Part shown: in pieces, positions 1-5,783 of the stretch
How the letters are laid out: each line of letters begins with the position of its first letter
Numbering within the stretch: the first letter of the stretch is position 1
Origin: CAZIJH01 sp964539655
GTDB lineage: Archaea > Aenigmatarchaeota > Aenigmatarchaeia > CG10238-14 > SCSR01
DNA length: 32,922 nucleotides
Reading direction: 5' to 3'
NCBI GenBank assembly: GCA_964539655.1
Contig: CAZIJH010000006.1
Coordinates: 1-32,922 of the forward strand
Program-made: the position numbers and the translations under genes
Notes under the pieces: generated by a model
What the model was told of the DNA's origin: nothing
The model's database searches: none
Seen by the model: only the letters and a program-made list of their open reading frames with translations

Positions 1-692
1 TGCGAAGCCGCGAAATCAAGTCCGATTCTCAGCAAATTTCCGTCAGCGACTTTTTTTAACAGCTCGAGTATTCTTTCGAAATGAAGTTGCGTAGACCAGC
101 CAGATTCGAGATTTCTTCCGTAAACAAAATTTCTATCATCTTCTTTTAATATATCGCCGAATTTTCTGTAAGCTGACGCCACCTTGAAAATCGAATCGGA
201 AAAAGATTCTTGATGAACAGGAAACAAAAGAAATTCTTCGATGTCTATTGTCGGCATCTTATCGCTTTGCTTCTTGAATCCGGCCACGTTGCAGATCGGA
301 ATTGGAATCTTTTTTTCGCTTTTTGTCTTTTCGGAAATGTATTCGTAAACCGGCTTCCCTTCATGCAACGCGAACGCCTTCAAGAACGCAGAAGAAATCG
401 CGAGCGCGACATTTCCCCCGATGTCCGCAAGCGCAGGACCTCCAGCAATTCTTATCTGCTCGTCGACCTCTCCTATCTCAAAAAATTCTTCCCTCGTGAA
501 AGACCTTCTCAAAATGGAAAGCTTTCTTATCGCATCGTCGGCCGGGATGGCACGCACTTCGTATTTTCCTCTGCTTGTTCCGAAAGGAACCGATGAAACA
601 ACTGTCCCCTTTTCTGTCTCCAATTCAATCTCTATCGTCTTTTCCGCATTGCTTGCAAGAATTTCGCGGGCGTGGATCCTTCTGACTTTCAT
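1..692 (-). CDS. eno: Enolase-family protein, N-terminal part (runs off left edge)
   Basis: Enolase converts 2-phosphoglycerate to phosphoenolpyruvate in the cytoplasm. The frame is open from ATG at 692 to the window edge (about 230 codons). It begins MKVRRIHAREILASNAEKT, matching the enolase start (AREILDSRGNPTVEVE). VPFGTSRG matches the VPSGASTG loop, IEEFLLFP matches QEFMIxP, and IGLDFAAS matches the iaLDvAAS strand. It is divergent: the GKGV segment is missing, the usual EVYH reads SAYR, and GDEGG reads roughly GRNLESG. Some active-site residues may thus differ, and an enolase-like paralogue is possible. A TATA-like octamer at 716-723 lies 24 nt before the ATG, supporting this start and a leaderless mRNA. 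ApgM, the preceding glycolytic step, is nearby on the same strand. Confidence 0.8.
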   Translation of the reverse strand, partial: MKVRRIHAREILASNAEKTIEIELETEKGTVVSSVPFGTSRGKYEVRAIPADDAIRKLSILRRSFTREEFFEIGEVDEQIRIAGGPALADIGGNVALAISSAFLKAFALHEGKPVYEYISEKTKSEKKIPIPICNVAGFKKQSDKMPTIDIEEFLLFPVHQESFSDSIFKVASAYRKFGDILKEDDRNFVYGRNLESGWSTQLHFERILELLKKVADGNLLRIGLDFAAS

Positions 693-715
693 CAATTAAA
701 ATTATTTGAGCCGAG

Positions 716-723
716 TATTAAAA
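716..723 (-). promoter_or_regulatory. TATA box of the enolase gene
   Basis: TTTTAATA on the minus strand ends 24 nt before the enolase ATG. This spacing recurs at many genes in this window and fits a leaderless transcript. It overlaps the gap after the Nudix stop codon. Confidence 0.5.
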
Positions 724-727
724 CAAT

Positions 728-1267
728 TCATTTCTTCCCGAGCTTTTCTTTCGCGAGCATCAGTCCGAGAATCGTATAGAAAGGCGTGTCGCTCTTTTTC
801 AAGAAAAATTTAAGTGCGTCATCAAGTGGCATTTTCGTTATTTTTACGAATTCGTTCTCGTCCGGATTTTTTTTGGATTCGAACAGACCGGTCGCAAGAA
901 ATATGTTGAATCGTGTGTGTGAGCGCGCAAAGTCCAGAACTGAAATCAATTTTTCAATCTTCCTTGCATCCATTCCCAGTTCTTCGCGGATCTCGTTGTG
1001 CGCCTGCTGAACCATTTCCTCTTCACTCGATCCTTGCCTGACCCCTCCAGCCGGTATCTGCATGATTTCTTTGTTCCACGCAACCCTCCATTCTTTAACG
1101 AGATATACGTTGCCTACATCGTCAACCGCAACAACAGAAACACTGTCGCCGTTATCGAGATAATTCCATTCAATTTTTTTTCCGTTGTCAAGTTCCAATT
1201 TTGCAGAAATAACCTTTATCCAGCCTTGTTCGTAGTCGGTTTTTTTGGAAATTATTTTCGGTGACAT
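728..1267 (-). CDS. Nudix hydrolase, ADP-ribose pyrophosphatase type
   Basis: This is a Nudix-fold pyrophosphohydrolase of 179 aa, the usual length for ADP-ribose or nucleoside-diphosphate-sugar pyrophosphatases. IPAGGVRQGSS leads into the Nudix helix NEIREELGM. The helix keeps the metal-binding E-x-x-E-E core, but the usual leading Arg is Asn and the preceding loop is about two residues longer than the G-x5-E-x7 consensus. The N-terminal beta strands (WIKVISAKLEL, VSVVAVDD, VYLVKEWR) are typical of the ADPRase subfamily. A TATA-like box at 1292-1299 lies 25 nt upstream. The substrate cannot be fixed from sequence. Confidence 0.85.
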   Translation of the reverse strand: MSPKIISKKTDYEQGWIKVISAKLELDNGKKIEWNYLDNGDSVSVVAVDDVGNVYLVKEWRVAWNKEIMQIPAGGVRQGSSEEEMVQQAHNEIREELGMDARKIEKLISVLDFARSHTRFNIFLATGLFESKKNPDENEFVKITKMPLDDALKFFLKKSDTPFYTILGLMLAKEKLGKK

Positions 1268-1300
1268 AAATCAGATTTATGTTCCCAGAAATATTAAGTT

Positions 1301-1375
1301 AAAAAATAAACGCGGGCTCACAGAGCCCAATCAATCAACCGTGTCTAGGACACAGCAACTATCCACCCGGAACTA
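1301..1375 (-). ncRNA. Predicted small antisense RNA with terminator hairpin
   Basis: This is a predicted minus-strand RNA of about 75 nt. A consensus archaeal TATA box (TTTATATA, plus-strand 1399-1406) lies 24 nt before 1375. The body has a 7-bp hairpin (CTGTGTC, loop CTA, GACACGG; one U-G pair; 1339-1355). It ends with a 6-bp hairpin GGGCTC-TGT-GAGCCC (1314-1328), then GCG and TTTATTTTTT (1301-1310), like an intrinsic terminator. Read on the plus strand the first stem contains a C-A mismatch, so the minus strand folds better. The segment 1322-1375 is a diverged copy of 1449-1500 of the tRNA-like gene. The RNA would therefore be antisense to that RNA, pairing at 48 of 52 aligned positions counting G-U. 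Function and expression are inferred. Confidence 0.45.
1312..1375 (+). repeat. Diverged partial duplicate of the tRNA-like gene
   Basis: Bases 1322-1375 align with 1449-1500 with a single 2-nt gap: 38 of 52 positions are identical, including ACCGTGT and CCACCCGGA. No T arm or 3' acceptor strand follows. Read as a tRNA, the copy has lost GG in the D loop, has a C-A mismatch in the anticodon stem and has C rather than U at position 33. It is therefore not a functional plus-strand tRNA. It coincides with the predicted minus-strand RNA. Confidence 0.7.
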
Positions 1376-1398
1376 AATGTTTATTATTAGTCATTACT

Positions 1399-1406
1399 AT
1401 ATAAAG
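1399..1406. promoter_or_regulatory. Palindromic TATA box between the two divergent RNAs
   Basis: TATATAAA on plus reads TTTATATA on minus, the archaeal consensus. Purine-containing GTAAC upstream on the minus strand is BRE-like. Using the 23-24 nt spacing seen at other genes here, plus transcription would start near 1430, just before the tRNA-like gene at 1438. Minus transcription would start near 1375, where the tRNA homology begins. Confidence 0.5.
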
Positions 1407-1437
1407 TTACTACTTATTGGCACGGCTGTCGATGAAT

Positions 1438-1547
1438 GCTGGTGTGCCAGAACCTGGTCAATGGACCGTGTTGATGGCACGGCGGCTCCACCCGGAGCTA
1501 CGCGGGTTCAAAATTTCGTCATTGAGATGAGATTCCCGCCACCAGCG
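1438..1547 (+). tRNA. Class II tRNA-like RNA, apparent anticodon GAT, T-loop insertion
   Basis: The acceptor stem is a perfect 7-bp GCTGGTG (1438-1444) with CACCAGC (1540-1546), then G73. The D arm is CCA/TGG with a loop containing GGT (1456-1458). The anticodon stem CCGTG/CACGG (1466-1470, 1478-1482) encloses TTGATGG, placing U33 and anticodon GAT at 1473-1475. A long variable arm (1483-1501) has a 6-bp stem, as in Leu and Ser tRNAs. The T stem GCGGG/CCCGC encloses 28 nt instead of 7. The extra 21 nt could be an intron (leaving TTC+GATT), or the region could fold as a 9-bp hairpin with no clear BHB. GAT is an Ile anticodon, one base from Leu GAG, yet the body is class II and G73 is Ser-like. 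CCA is not encoded. A T run follows at 1561-1565. It could be a functional noncanonical tRNA, a pseudogene or a tRNA-derived regulatory RNA. Confidence 0.6.
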
Positions 1548-1593
1548 CAAGACAGCTGCATTTTTATAATCTAACTAACTTCAGAAATAAAAT

Positions 1594-1857
1594 TTAGTAC
1601 TCTTCTTCCTCGTCGTCTTCGTCGTGATCCGGCTTGTCTTCATGTTCCAAGAATTTTTTGATTTCAGGATAAGCTTCCTCGCCGGCGTTCTCGTCCTTTT
1701 CAATTCCCAATCCCTCGCGGCTCTCTCTGGGGTCTTCGGAAACCTTGTGCTCAAGTTCCTCGAATTCCTTCTCGGAAGTCTTGTCGATATTTTGCCTGAC
1801 GATTTTCTTTTCCAGATTTCTCAGGTTTTGGTTGTATTTTTTGGCCTTCGATTTCAT
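1594..1857 (-). CDS. Small charged protein of unknown function
   Basis: This 87-aa protein is not recognised. The N-terminal part is basic and helical (KSKAKKYNQNLRNLEKKI). The C-terminal half is strongly acidic, ending in a run of Asp and Glu before the final Tyr. There are no Cys, no membrane segment and no signal peptide. It is probably soluble, partly disordered, or a nucleic-acid or ribosome-associated factor, but no function can be assigned. A TATA box at 1881-1888 (TTTAAATA on minus) lies exactly 24 nt before the ATG. This matches the leaderless spacing elsewhere in the window and supports both the gene and its start. Confidence 0.65.
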   Translation of the reverse strand: MKSKAKKYNQNLRNLEKKIVRQNIDKTSEKEFEELEHKVSEDPRESREGLGIEKDENAGEEAYPEIKKFLEHEDKPDHDEDDEEEEY

Positions 1858-1880
1858 GTTTAGAATTTTGGCTCGAAACC

Positions 1881-1888
1881 TATTTAAA
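1881..1888 (-). promoter_or_regulatory. TATA box of the small acidic protein gene
   Basis: TTTAAATA on the minus strand, 24 nt from the ATG at 1857, between the apgM stop and the small gene. The small gene thus appears to have its own leaderless transcript. Confidence 0.5.
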
Positions 1889-1915
1889 GCTTACGAACTC
1901 TCAAATTTTTTGATT

Positions 1916-3097
1916 TTATTTTTTGCCGAAAACATATTTCAAAAGTTTTCTTCCGTCGAATTTTTTCAGTTTCCCGTTTTTCGCGGAAATTTCGTCGAAT
2001 GTCGCAACCTTCCCCTTATCTTTTCCGTACACTAGCACCGGCACGGGCCCATGTTCGTGCCTTTTGTTGCCGGTTGACGTTATGTGATCCGATGTCAGCA
2101 CAAGAACTCCGTTGAAATTCTTGAATTCGGCGAGCTTTGCATCTATCGCCTCGATCATTTTTTTCTTCTTGTTGAAATCCCCGTCATGTGCCGGCTCGTC
2201 TGGTCCTTTGATGTGCGCGACGATAAAATTATTTTCCGTAAGCAGATCTTTGATGTTCTCGAAAATGAAGTCAAGGCTGTCCTCGAAATCCAAGTCCGGA
2301 ACTGTGACCGCGTTCATCCCGGCAAGCAGGCAGATTCCCCTTGTGACGCCCGGCTCGGAAATGCATGTGGCTTTTTTGATTCCCCACGTTTTAAGGAATC
2401 TTGGGTACGCCTTCACCCTGTTGCCAGCACCCCGCGTTATGATGTAGTTCGCAGGCAGAATTCCCTTCTCGTTCCTTTCCCCGTTTTTCGGATGGAACTT
2501 TATGACATCATGTGACTTGTCGATGAAATCCTGTATAATCTTCGCGGAAAGCATTCCGTCCTTGGTCAATCCTGTCGCTCTTTTTATTTTCTCGCCGTTG
2601 CGTCCCGGATCGCTGTCGGTTATCTCGTCCGTAAGATTCGTTCTAATGATCAGGACTCCCCTGTGCCCGAAAGTCCGCTTGAACGTGAACGGTACTCCGA
2701 TGTTGACGTGCTCGTTTATGTATCTGGAAATTTCGTCGAGGCCATAATCATTTCTTCCCGCCCTCCTGTCAACAATTGTTTGCCCGTTTTCGTCCATTGT
2801 TGAAAAATTGCATCTCAGCGCTAGATGGCCCTCGTTGAACGGTATGTCCGAGCCGACGACTTCGATCGGCCCGCGTTTGAGATACGTCTTCTTGACGTCC
2901 TGCCCGATCAAGGCCGCATCGGCCACCTGCGATTCGACAATGACTGCCTTCGGAACAAGGTTCAGTTCGCCCACCACTCCGTTCTTCGCGAGCCAGTTCA
3001 TGTTCGGCCTGTTCGCCTCTGAAAGCGGTGTCCGGCCATCGTCGTTCGGAAGATCCGCCATTCCGTCGATTATAATATAGACGACTTTCTTTGTCAT
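1916..3097 (-). CDS. apgM: Cofactor-independent phosphoglycerate mutase, archaeal type
   Basis: Interconverts 3- and 2-phosphoglycerate in glycolysis and gluconeogenesis. It is an alkaline-phosphatase-superfamily metalloenzyme of 393 aa, normal for archaeal aPGM. D11 (IIIDGMADLP) starts the metal site, and TPLSEANRPNMNWLAKNG is the family N-terminus. S56 in VESQVAD is at the phosphorylated-Ser position. GPIEVVG, ALRCNFST and DRRAGRN follow in family order. The C-terminal metal motifs TSDHIT and KRHEHGPVPVLVYG are intact. The residue after the catalytic Ser is Gln where archaeal homologues usually have Asp (GSD). It lies upstream of the enolase-like gene on the same strand, so consecutive glycolytic steps are close together, with the RNA locus between them. 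Confidence 0.93.
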   Translation of the reverse strand: MTKKVVYIIIDGMADLPNDDGRTPLSEANRPNMNWLAKNGVVGELNLVPKAVIVESQVADAALIGQDVKKTYLKRGPIEVVGSDIPFNEGHLALRCNFSTMDENGQTIVDRRAGRNDYGLDEISRYINEHVNIGVPFTFKRTFGHRGVLIIRTNLTDEITDSDPGRNGEKIKRATGLTKDGMLSAKIIQDFIDKSHDVIKFHPKNGERNEKGILPANYIITRGAGNRVKAYPRFLKTWGIKKATCISEPGVTRGICLLAGMNAVTVPDLDFEDSLDFIFENIKDLLTENNFIVAHIKGPDEPAHDGDFNKKKKMIEAIDAKLAEFKNFNGVLVLTSDHITSTGNKRHEHGPVPVLVYGKDKGKVATFDEISAKNGKLKKFDGRKLLKYVFGKK

Positions 3098-3122
3098 ACA
3101 TTAATTTTGTTTTGAAAGGAAA

Positions 3123-3524
3123 TTAACTTGTATTTGTTTTAGTCACGTAGTGTTTAGAAAACCTATTGTAAATTTCATGAATCAGAGCTACTCCGTTTTC
3201 ACAATCGTACATTGTATGCTCATCGGCATAAATGTCCATCGCGGTCCTCATATTTTTTGAGAGGCCAAGCGAAAGTGCTTGTCCGACCATCTGGGTTACC
3301 GCGCCTGAAATCTGCAGATCATAAGGTTTGGGCTTCATCCACGTTTGGCGTCCAAATAGGCCAATTGCAAGTTTTTTGTTTTGCTGTTGTACGTAGCAGT
3401 TTCTGCAATGTACGTCAAGGTTTGCAATGAGTTGCATCATGACTGACTTGTTTGATTCGCTTGAATTTGCGAATTCTTTTTCCAAGTCGTCAAGAAATTT
3501 CCCGACAGTTTGTTTGCCCGACAT
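3123..3524 (-). CDS. Hypothetical protein, second gene of a two-gene unit
   Basis: This 133-aa protein is not recognised. It looks soluble and mostly helical, with CRNC in the first half (HCRNCYVQQQNKK) and another Cys near the end (MYDCENG). Residues roughly 75-105 (ISGAVTQMVGQALSLGL) form a mildly hydrophobic helix that does not look like a true membrane span. Its ATG directly abuts the stop of the upstream gene with no spacer, so the two are almost certainly co-transcribed and translationally coupled. Any control at the inverted repeat upstream of the first gene would apply to this gene too. Confidence 0.6.
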   Translation of the reverse strand: MSGKQTVGKFLDDLEKEFANSSESNKSVMMQLIANLDVHCRNCYVQQQNKKLAIGLFGRQTWMKPKPYDLQISGAVTQMVGQALSLGLSKNMRTAMDIYADEHTMYDCENGVALIHEIYNRFSKHYVTKTNTS

Positions 3525-3806
3525 TTACTCACCAGACAACTTAATTTCAGATAAAATTCTCTCCGCATAGTCGGCGAGCTTCTTCGAGAGGTTCGCCTTT
3601 GCAACGATTATTTTCCTTTTCAGTTCGGGATTCTTGGCGTTTGACTTTTCAATGGCGGACAGGATGATGAACGCCGATCCCATCTCGGACCAGAAGAACG
3701 CCTTCGACGCTGCTCTCCTTGTTTCCGATACGTCTGCGGAAGAAAGGGACTTTTCCTTCCATCTTTTGTAGTTCTGTAAGCAGGTTTCAATCTGGTCCTG
3801 TAGCAT
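3525..3806 (-). CDS. Hypothetical helical protein, first gene of a two-gene unit
   Basis: This is a 93-aa protein starting at ATG 3806 (MLQDQIETCLQNYK). A GTG at 3812 is also in frame, but ATG 3806 lies 24 nt from the TA-rich box starting at 3830, matching the leaderless spacing of other genes. It is predicted to be all-helical and rich in Lys, Glu and Ala, with no Cys pairs or membrane segment. FFWSEMGSAFIILSAIEKS could be a short buried helix. The family is not recognised. The start region overlaps the left arm of the inverted repeat 3798-3853, so a protein bound there could block transcription or translation. Confidence 0.6.
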   Translation of the reverse strand: MLQDQIETCLQNYKRWKEKSLSSADVSETRRAASKAFFWSEMGSAFIILSAIEKSNAKNPELKRKIIVAKANLSKKLADYAERILSEIKLSGE

Positions 3807-3853
3807 AGTCACTATACGGTGGTGACGATTATATATATGTTACTATGCTCCAG
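3798..3853. promoter_or_regulatory. Inverted-repeat operator candidate in a divergent promoter region
   Basis: CTGTAGCATAGTCAC (3798-3812) is repeated inverted at 3839-3853 with 13 of 15 positions matching. The 26-bp spacer contains TATATATAT, the likely TATA box of the minus-strand pair. Arm centres are about 41 bp apart, near four helical turns. The left arm covers the start codon of the minus gene, and the right arm lies before the TATA box of the plus gene. This geometry suits a regulator controlling both directions. Confidence 0.5.
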
Positions 3854-3863
3854 TAGCGAAATG

Positions 3864-3871
3864 TTTATATG
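3864..3871 (+). promoter_or_regulatory. TATA box of the 61-aa ORF
   Basis: TTTATATG on the plus strand predicts a start near 3895, leaving a leader of about 11 nt before the ATG at 3906. Confidence 0.4.
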
Positions 3872-3905
3872 TACCAAAGCAGACAACAAAAGTCAGTGAA
3901 AAATC

Positions 3906-4091
3906 ATGTACGACGAAAATGATCCAAGTGACATAAGTGACAGAATCGGGGAACTATATTCTGCCAGATATATAGATCCGATTAAAGCACCGGTTCTTCA
4001 CAAAATTAGCACTCAAAGAGCTGAGCAAAAATTGACAAATATAAAGCTCGGTCCGATATACAAGCAAATAATGCCCGAGTGCTTCCAATAA
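3906..4091 (+). CDS. Small hypothetical protein
   Basis: This 61-aa protein starts MYDENDPSDISDRIGELY; the family is not recognised. The N-terminal third is acidic and the rest is basic and amphipathic, with one Cys near the end. It has a reasonable TATA box 42 nt upstream and stops 2 bp before the end of the convergent beta-CASP gene. It sits divergently opposite two unknown genes across the inverted repeat, so it may be part of the same regulatory unit, for example as a small regulator. Evidence that it is translated is limited to the open frame and the promoter. Confidence 0.45.
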   Translation: MYDENDPSDISDRIGELYSARYIDPIKAPVLHKISTQRAEQKLTNIKLGPIYKQIMPECFQ

Positions 4092-4093
4092 AA

Positions 4094-5377
4094 TTATTTA
4101 ATTTCAAAAATTCTTTTTTCTTTTGTCGGCGCTGCTGCGTCAAAACCTTTTGCTCTCAACTCTTCGGCGAAAATTTCAGTCTTGTCACCGTGCACGCAGA
4201 AAACTTTCTCCGCGCCGACTTTGTCCACGAACTTGAAAAGCTCCTTTCTCCCGAGATGCGCAGAAAAATCAAGCCTTTTGTAAGTCATCCTCATTTCGAC
4301 GTCGATCTTGTCTTCCGCGGAAACGAACCTTCCGGTCTCGAGCAGGGTCTTTCCCGGCGTGTCGGGCGCCTGATATCCTGTTAAAAGAAGCGTGGAATTT
4401 TCATCGGAATGTAATTTTGAAATATAGCGTATGACTGGTCCTCCGCTGAGCATCCCGGACGTGGTTACTATCACGCACGGCTCCTTGAGAATCTTGCTTC
4501 TCATTCTGTCGTCTGTAACGTAGTTCACTTTTTTCAGCGCGTCGTCGAGATGGTCTGGATCGCGCAAGAGTTTTTTGTTCTTGTTTATGATTGTTGTTGC
4601 TTTTTTCGCCATGCCGTCCAGATAAACAGGAAAATCTATACCTCGTTCGTTTAGCACAAGCAAAATTTCCTGCGCCCTTCCGATTGCGAAAGACGAAATA
4701 ATTGTTATACCTCCGTTGGAAATGGTCTCTTCAACAATTCTCAAAAATTCTTTTTCCTGCAAACTCCTGTCTGGATGGTCCCTGTCGCTGTACGTGCATT
4801 CCGTGATCAGCACATCCGCCTTTGGCAAGTTCGTATCTGCCCCTTTCAGCAATCTCGTGTCGATCGTGTTGTGGTTCCCCGAATAAAGAATTTTTTTCTC
4901 GCCGAGATCCACATGGCACATGTAAGATCCAGGAATGTGTCCAGCGTCAAAAAGTTTGACATTCGCCTTGTGCAATCTGAATGGCTTGTTGTATCCTACA
5001 TCCACGAAATTCTTCATCGTCCTGTTTATGTCGTGCTTCGTGAACGGCAACTTCGCGCTCTCCATGCTCCCGATCGTCTCAATGTTTATCTTCAGCGAAT
5101 CCTTGAGCAGCATGTGCGTCAGTTCTTTCGTGCACGGAAGCGCGTAGATGGGAAAATCGCCTTTCTTCATCAGCATCGGTATCGCTCCGCAGTGATCGAG
5201 ATGGGCGTGTGTCAATAAAAGCGAATCGACTTTTCCAGGAGGCGTCAACGGAGGACGCGGCGGCGTCTCTTGAACCTCGACTCCGTAATCCATCAGGATT
5301 TTCTCCACTCCGCTGTCGATGAATATTCCAGATGCTCCTACTTCGCCCGCGGCTCCTAGGAAATTTAGCTGAATCAT
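4094..5377 (-). CDS. Beta-CASP metallo-beta-lactamase RNase (aCPSF2-like, no KH domain)
   Basis: This is a zinc-dependent RNase of the beta-CASP branch of the metallo-beta-lactamase fold, acting in RNA processing or decay. Its 427 aa match the short archaeal paralogues without the KH region of aCPSF1. Motif 2 is HAHLDH at residues 57-62. Further metal-site elements are FDAGHIPGS and TECTYSDRDH. The CASP domain carries FAIGRAQEIL. The C-terminal motifs B and C are FSAHLGRKEL and VFCVHGD. TTSGMLSGGPV is typical of RNA-specific members. The start at 5377 puts the first beta strand (IQLNFLGAAGEVG) at the N-terminus as in homologues. An aRNase J assignment is less likely but not excluded. Confidence 0.88.
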   Translation of the reverse strand: MIQLNFLGAAGEVGASGIFIDSGVEKILMDYGVEVQETPPRPPLTPPGKVDSLLLTHAHLDHCGAIPMLMKKGDFPIYALPCTKELTHMLLKDSLKINIETIGSMESAKLPFTKHDINRTMKNFVDVGYNKPFRLHKANVKLFDAGHIPGSYMCHVDLGEKKILYSGNHNTIDTRLLKGADTNLPKADVLITECTYSDRDHPDRSLQEKEFLRIVEETISNGGITIISSFAIGRAQEILLVLNERGIDFPVYLDGMAKKATTIINKNKKLLRDPDHLDDALKKVNYVTDDRMRSKILKEPCVIVTTSGMLSGGPVIRYISKLHSDENSTLLLTGYQAPDTPGKTLLETGRFVSAEDKIDVEMRMTYKRLDFSAHLGRKELFKFVDKVGAEKVFCVHGDKTEIFAEELRAKGFDAAAPTKEKRIFEIK

Positions 5378-5457
5378 AAAATCAAATCAAGTTTTCTTTC
5401 TCAATCGTAACAAGAATTTCGTTTTGTTGTTTATAAGGTTTTTACGAAGCGAACACT

Positions 5458-5465
5458 TTTATACT
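5458..5465 (+). promoter_or_regulatory. TATA box of the Phe/Tyr operon
   Basis: TTTATACT ends 22 nt before ATG 5487. It supports that codon rather than the longer in-frame start at 5424, which lies upstream of the box. Confidence 0.5.
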
Positions 5466-5486
5466 TCTAACAAAAATAATCCATTA

Positions 5487-5783
5487 ATGAAACCTGAATT
5501 TCGTCCTCGGAGAACTGAAAATTCACTTTTAAAATGCAGAAAAAGATTGGATAAGATAACTATAAAGTTGATCGAGCTGGTCCGCGAGAGGAATGATGTC
5601 GTCAGCGAAGTGGGGAAGATAAAAAAGAAGATGGGAATTCCCATTGTAAATCTTAAGCGGGAAAAGGAAGTGATCAACAACGCAAGAATCTTGGCGAAGA
5701 AGATGAAAGTCGACGAGGATCTTGCTGAAGAGCTGATGAGGATTCTCATAACTTACGCGAAGAAGATAGAGGTAAGCAAGTGA
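5487..5783 (+). CDS. Chorismate mutase, AroQ class (type II)
   Basis: Converts chorismate to prephenate, the first committed step toward Phe and Tyr. The 98-aa all-helical protein matches free-standing AroQ domains. The first helix (RKRLDKITIKLIELVRERN) carries the conserved Arg and the LD-x2-I-x2-L-I-x-L-V-x-ER pattern. A second set, KIKKKMGIPIVN then KREKEV, supplies the conserved Lys and the R-E-x-E/K-V element. ATG 5487 is chosen over 5424 because of the TATA position and because the extra 21 residues lack family similarity. The stop overlaps the GTG of prephenate dehydratase by 4 nt (GTGA), indicating a coupled operon. Confidence 0.88.
   Translation: MKPEFRPRRTENSLLKCRKRLDKITIKLIELVRERNDVVSEVGKIKKKMGIPIVNLKREKEVINNARILAKKMKVDEDLAEELMRILITYAKKIEVSK

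Noticed and set aside
1301..1328. A transcription attenuator for the Nudix gene
   Set aside because: The Nudix gene has its own TATA-like box at 1292-1299, downstream of the terminator, with leaderless spacing. The hairpin is better explained as the end of the small RNA.
1312..1375. A split-tRNA 5' half on the plus strand
   Set aside because: D-loop GG is lost, the anticodon stem has a C-A mismatch and U33 is C. The stem and terminator-like hairpin are better on the minus strand. No matching 3' half was seen in the window.
1507..1534. A canonical bulge-helix-bulge intron in the T loop
   Set aside because: The insert folds as one continuous 9-bp hairpin (one asymmetric 5-nt bulge), so a classical BHB could not be drawn. 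It is kept only as a possible relaxed intron.
1377..1574. Open frame of 65 codons on plus across the RNA locus
   Set aside because: It covers the tRNA-like gene and lacks a promoter or start context. The tRNA folding explains the sequence better.
2769..3101. Antisense or alternative-frame ORFs within apgM
   Set aside because: They are shadows of the apgM coding sequence: arginine-rich, low-information translations with no promoter.
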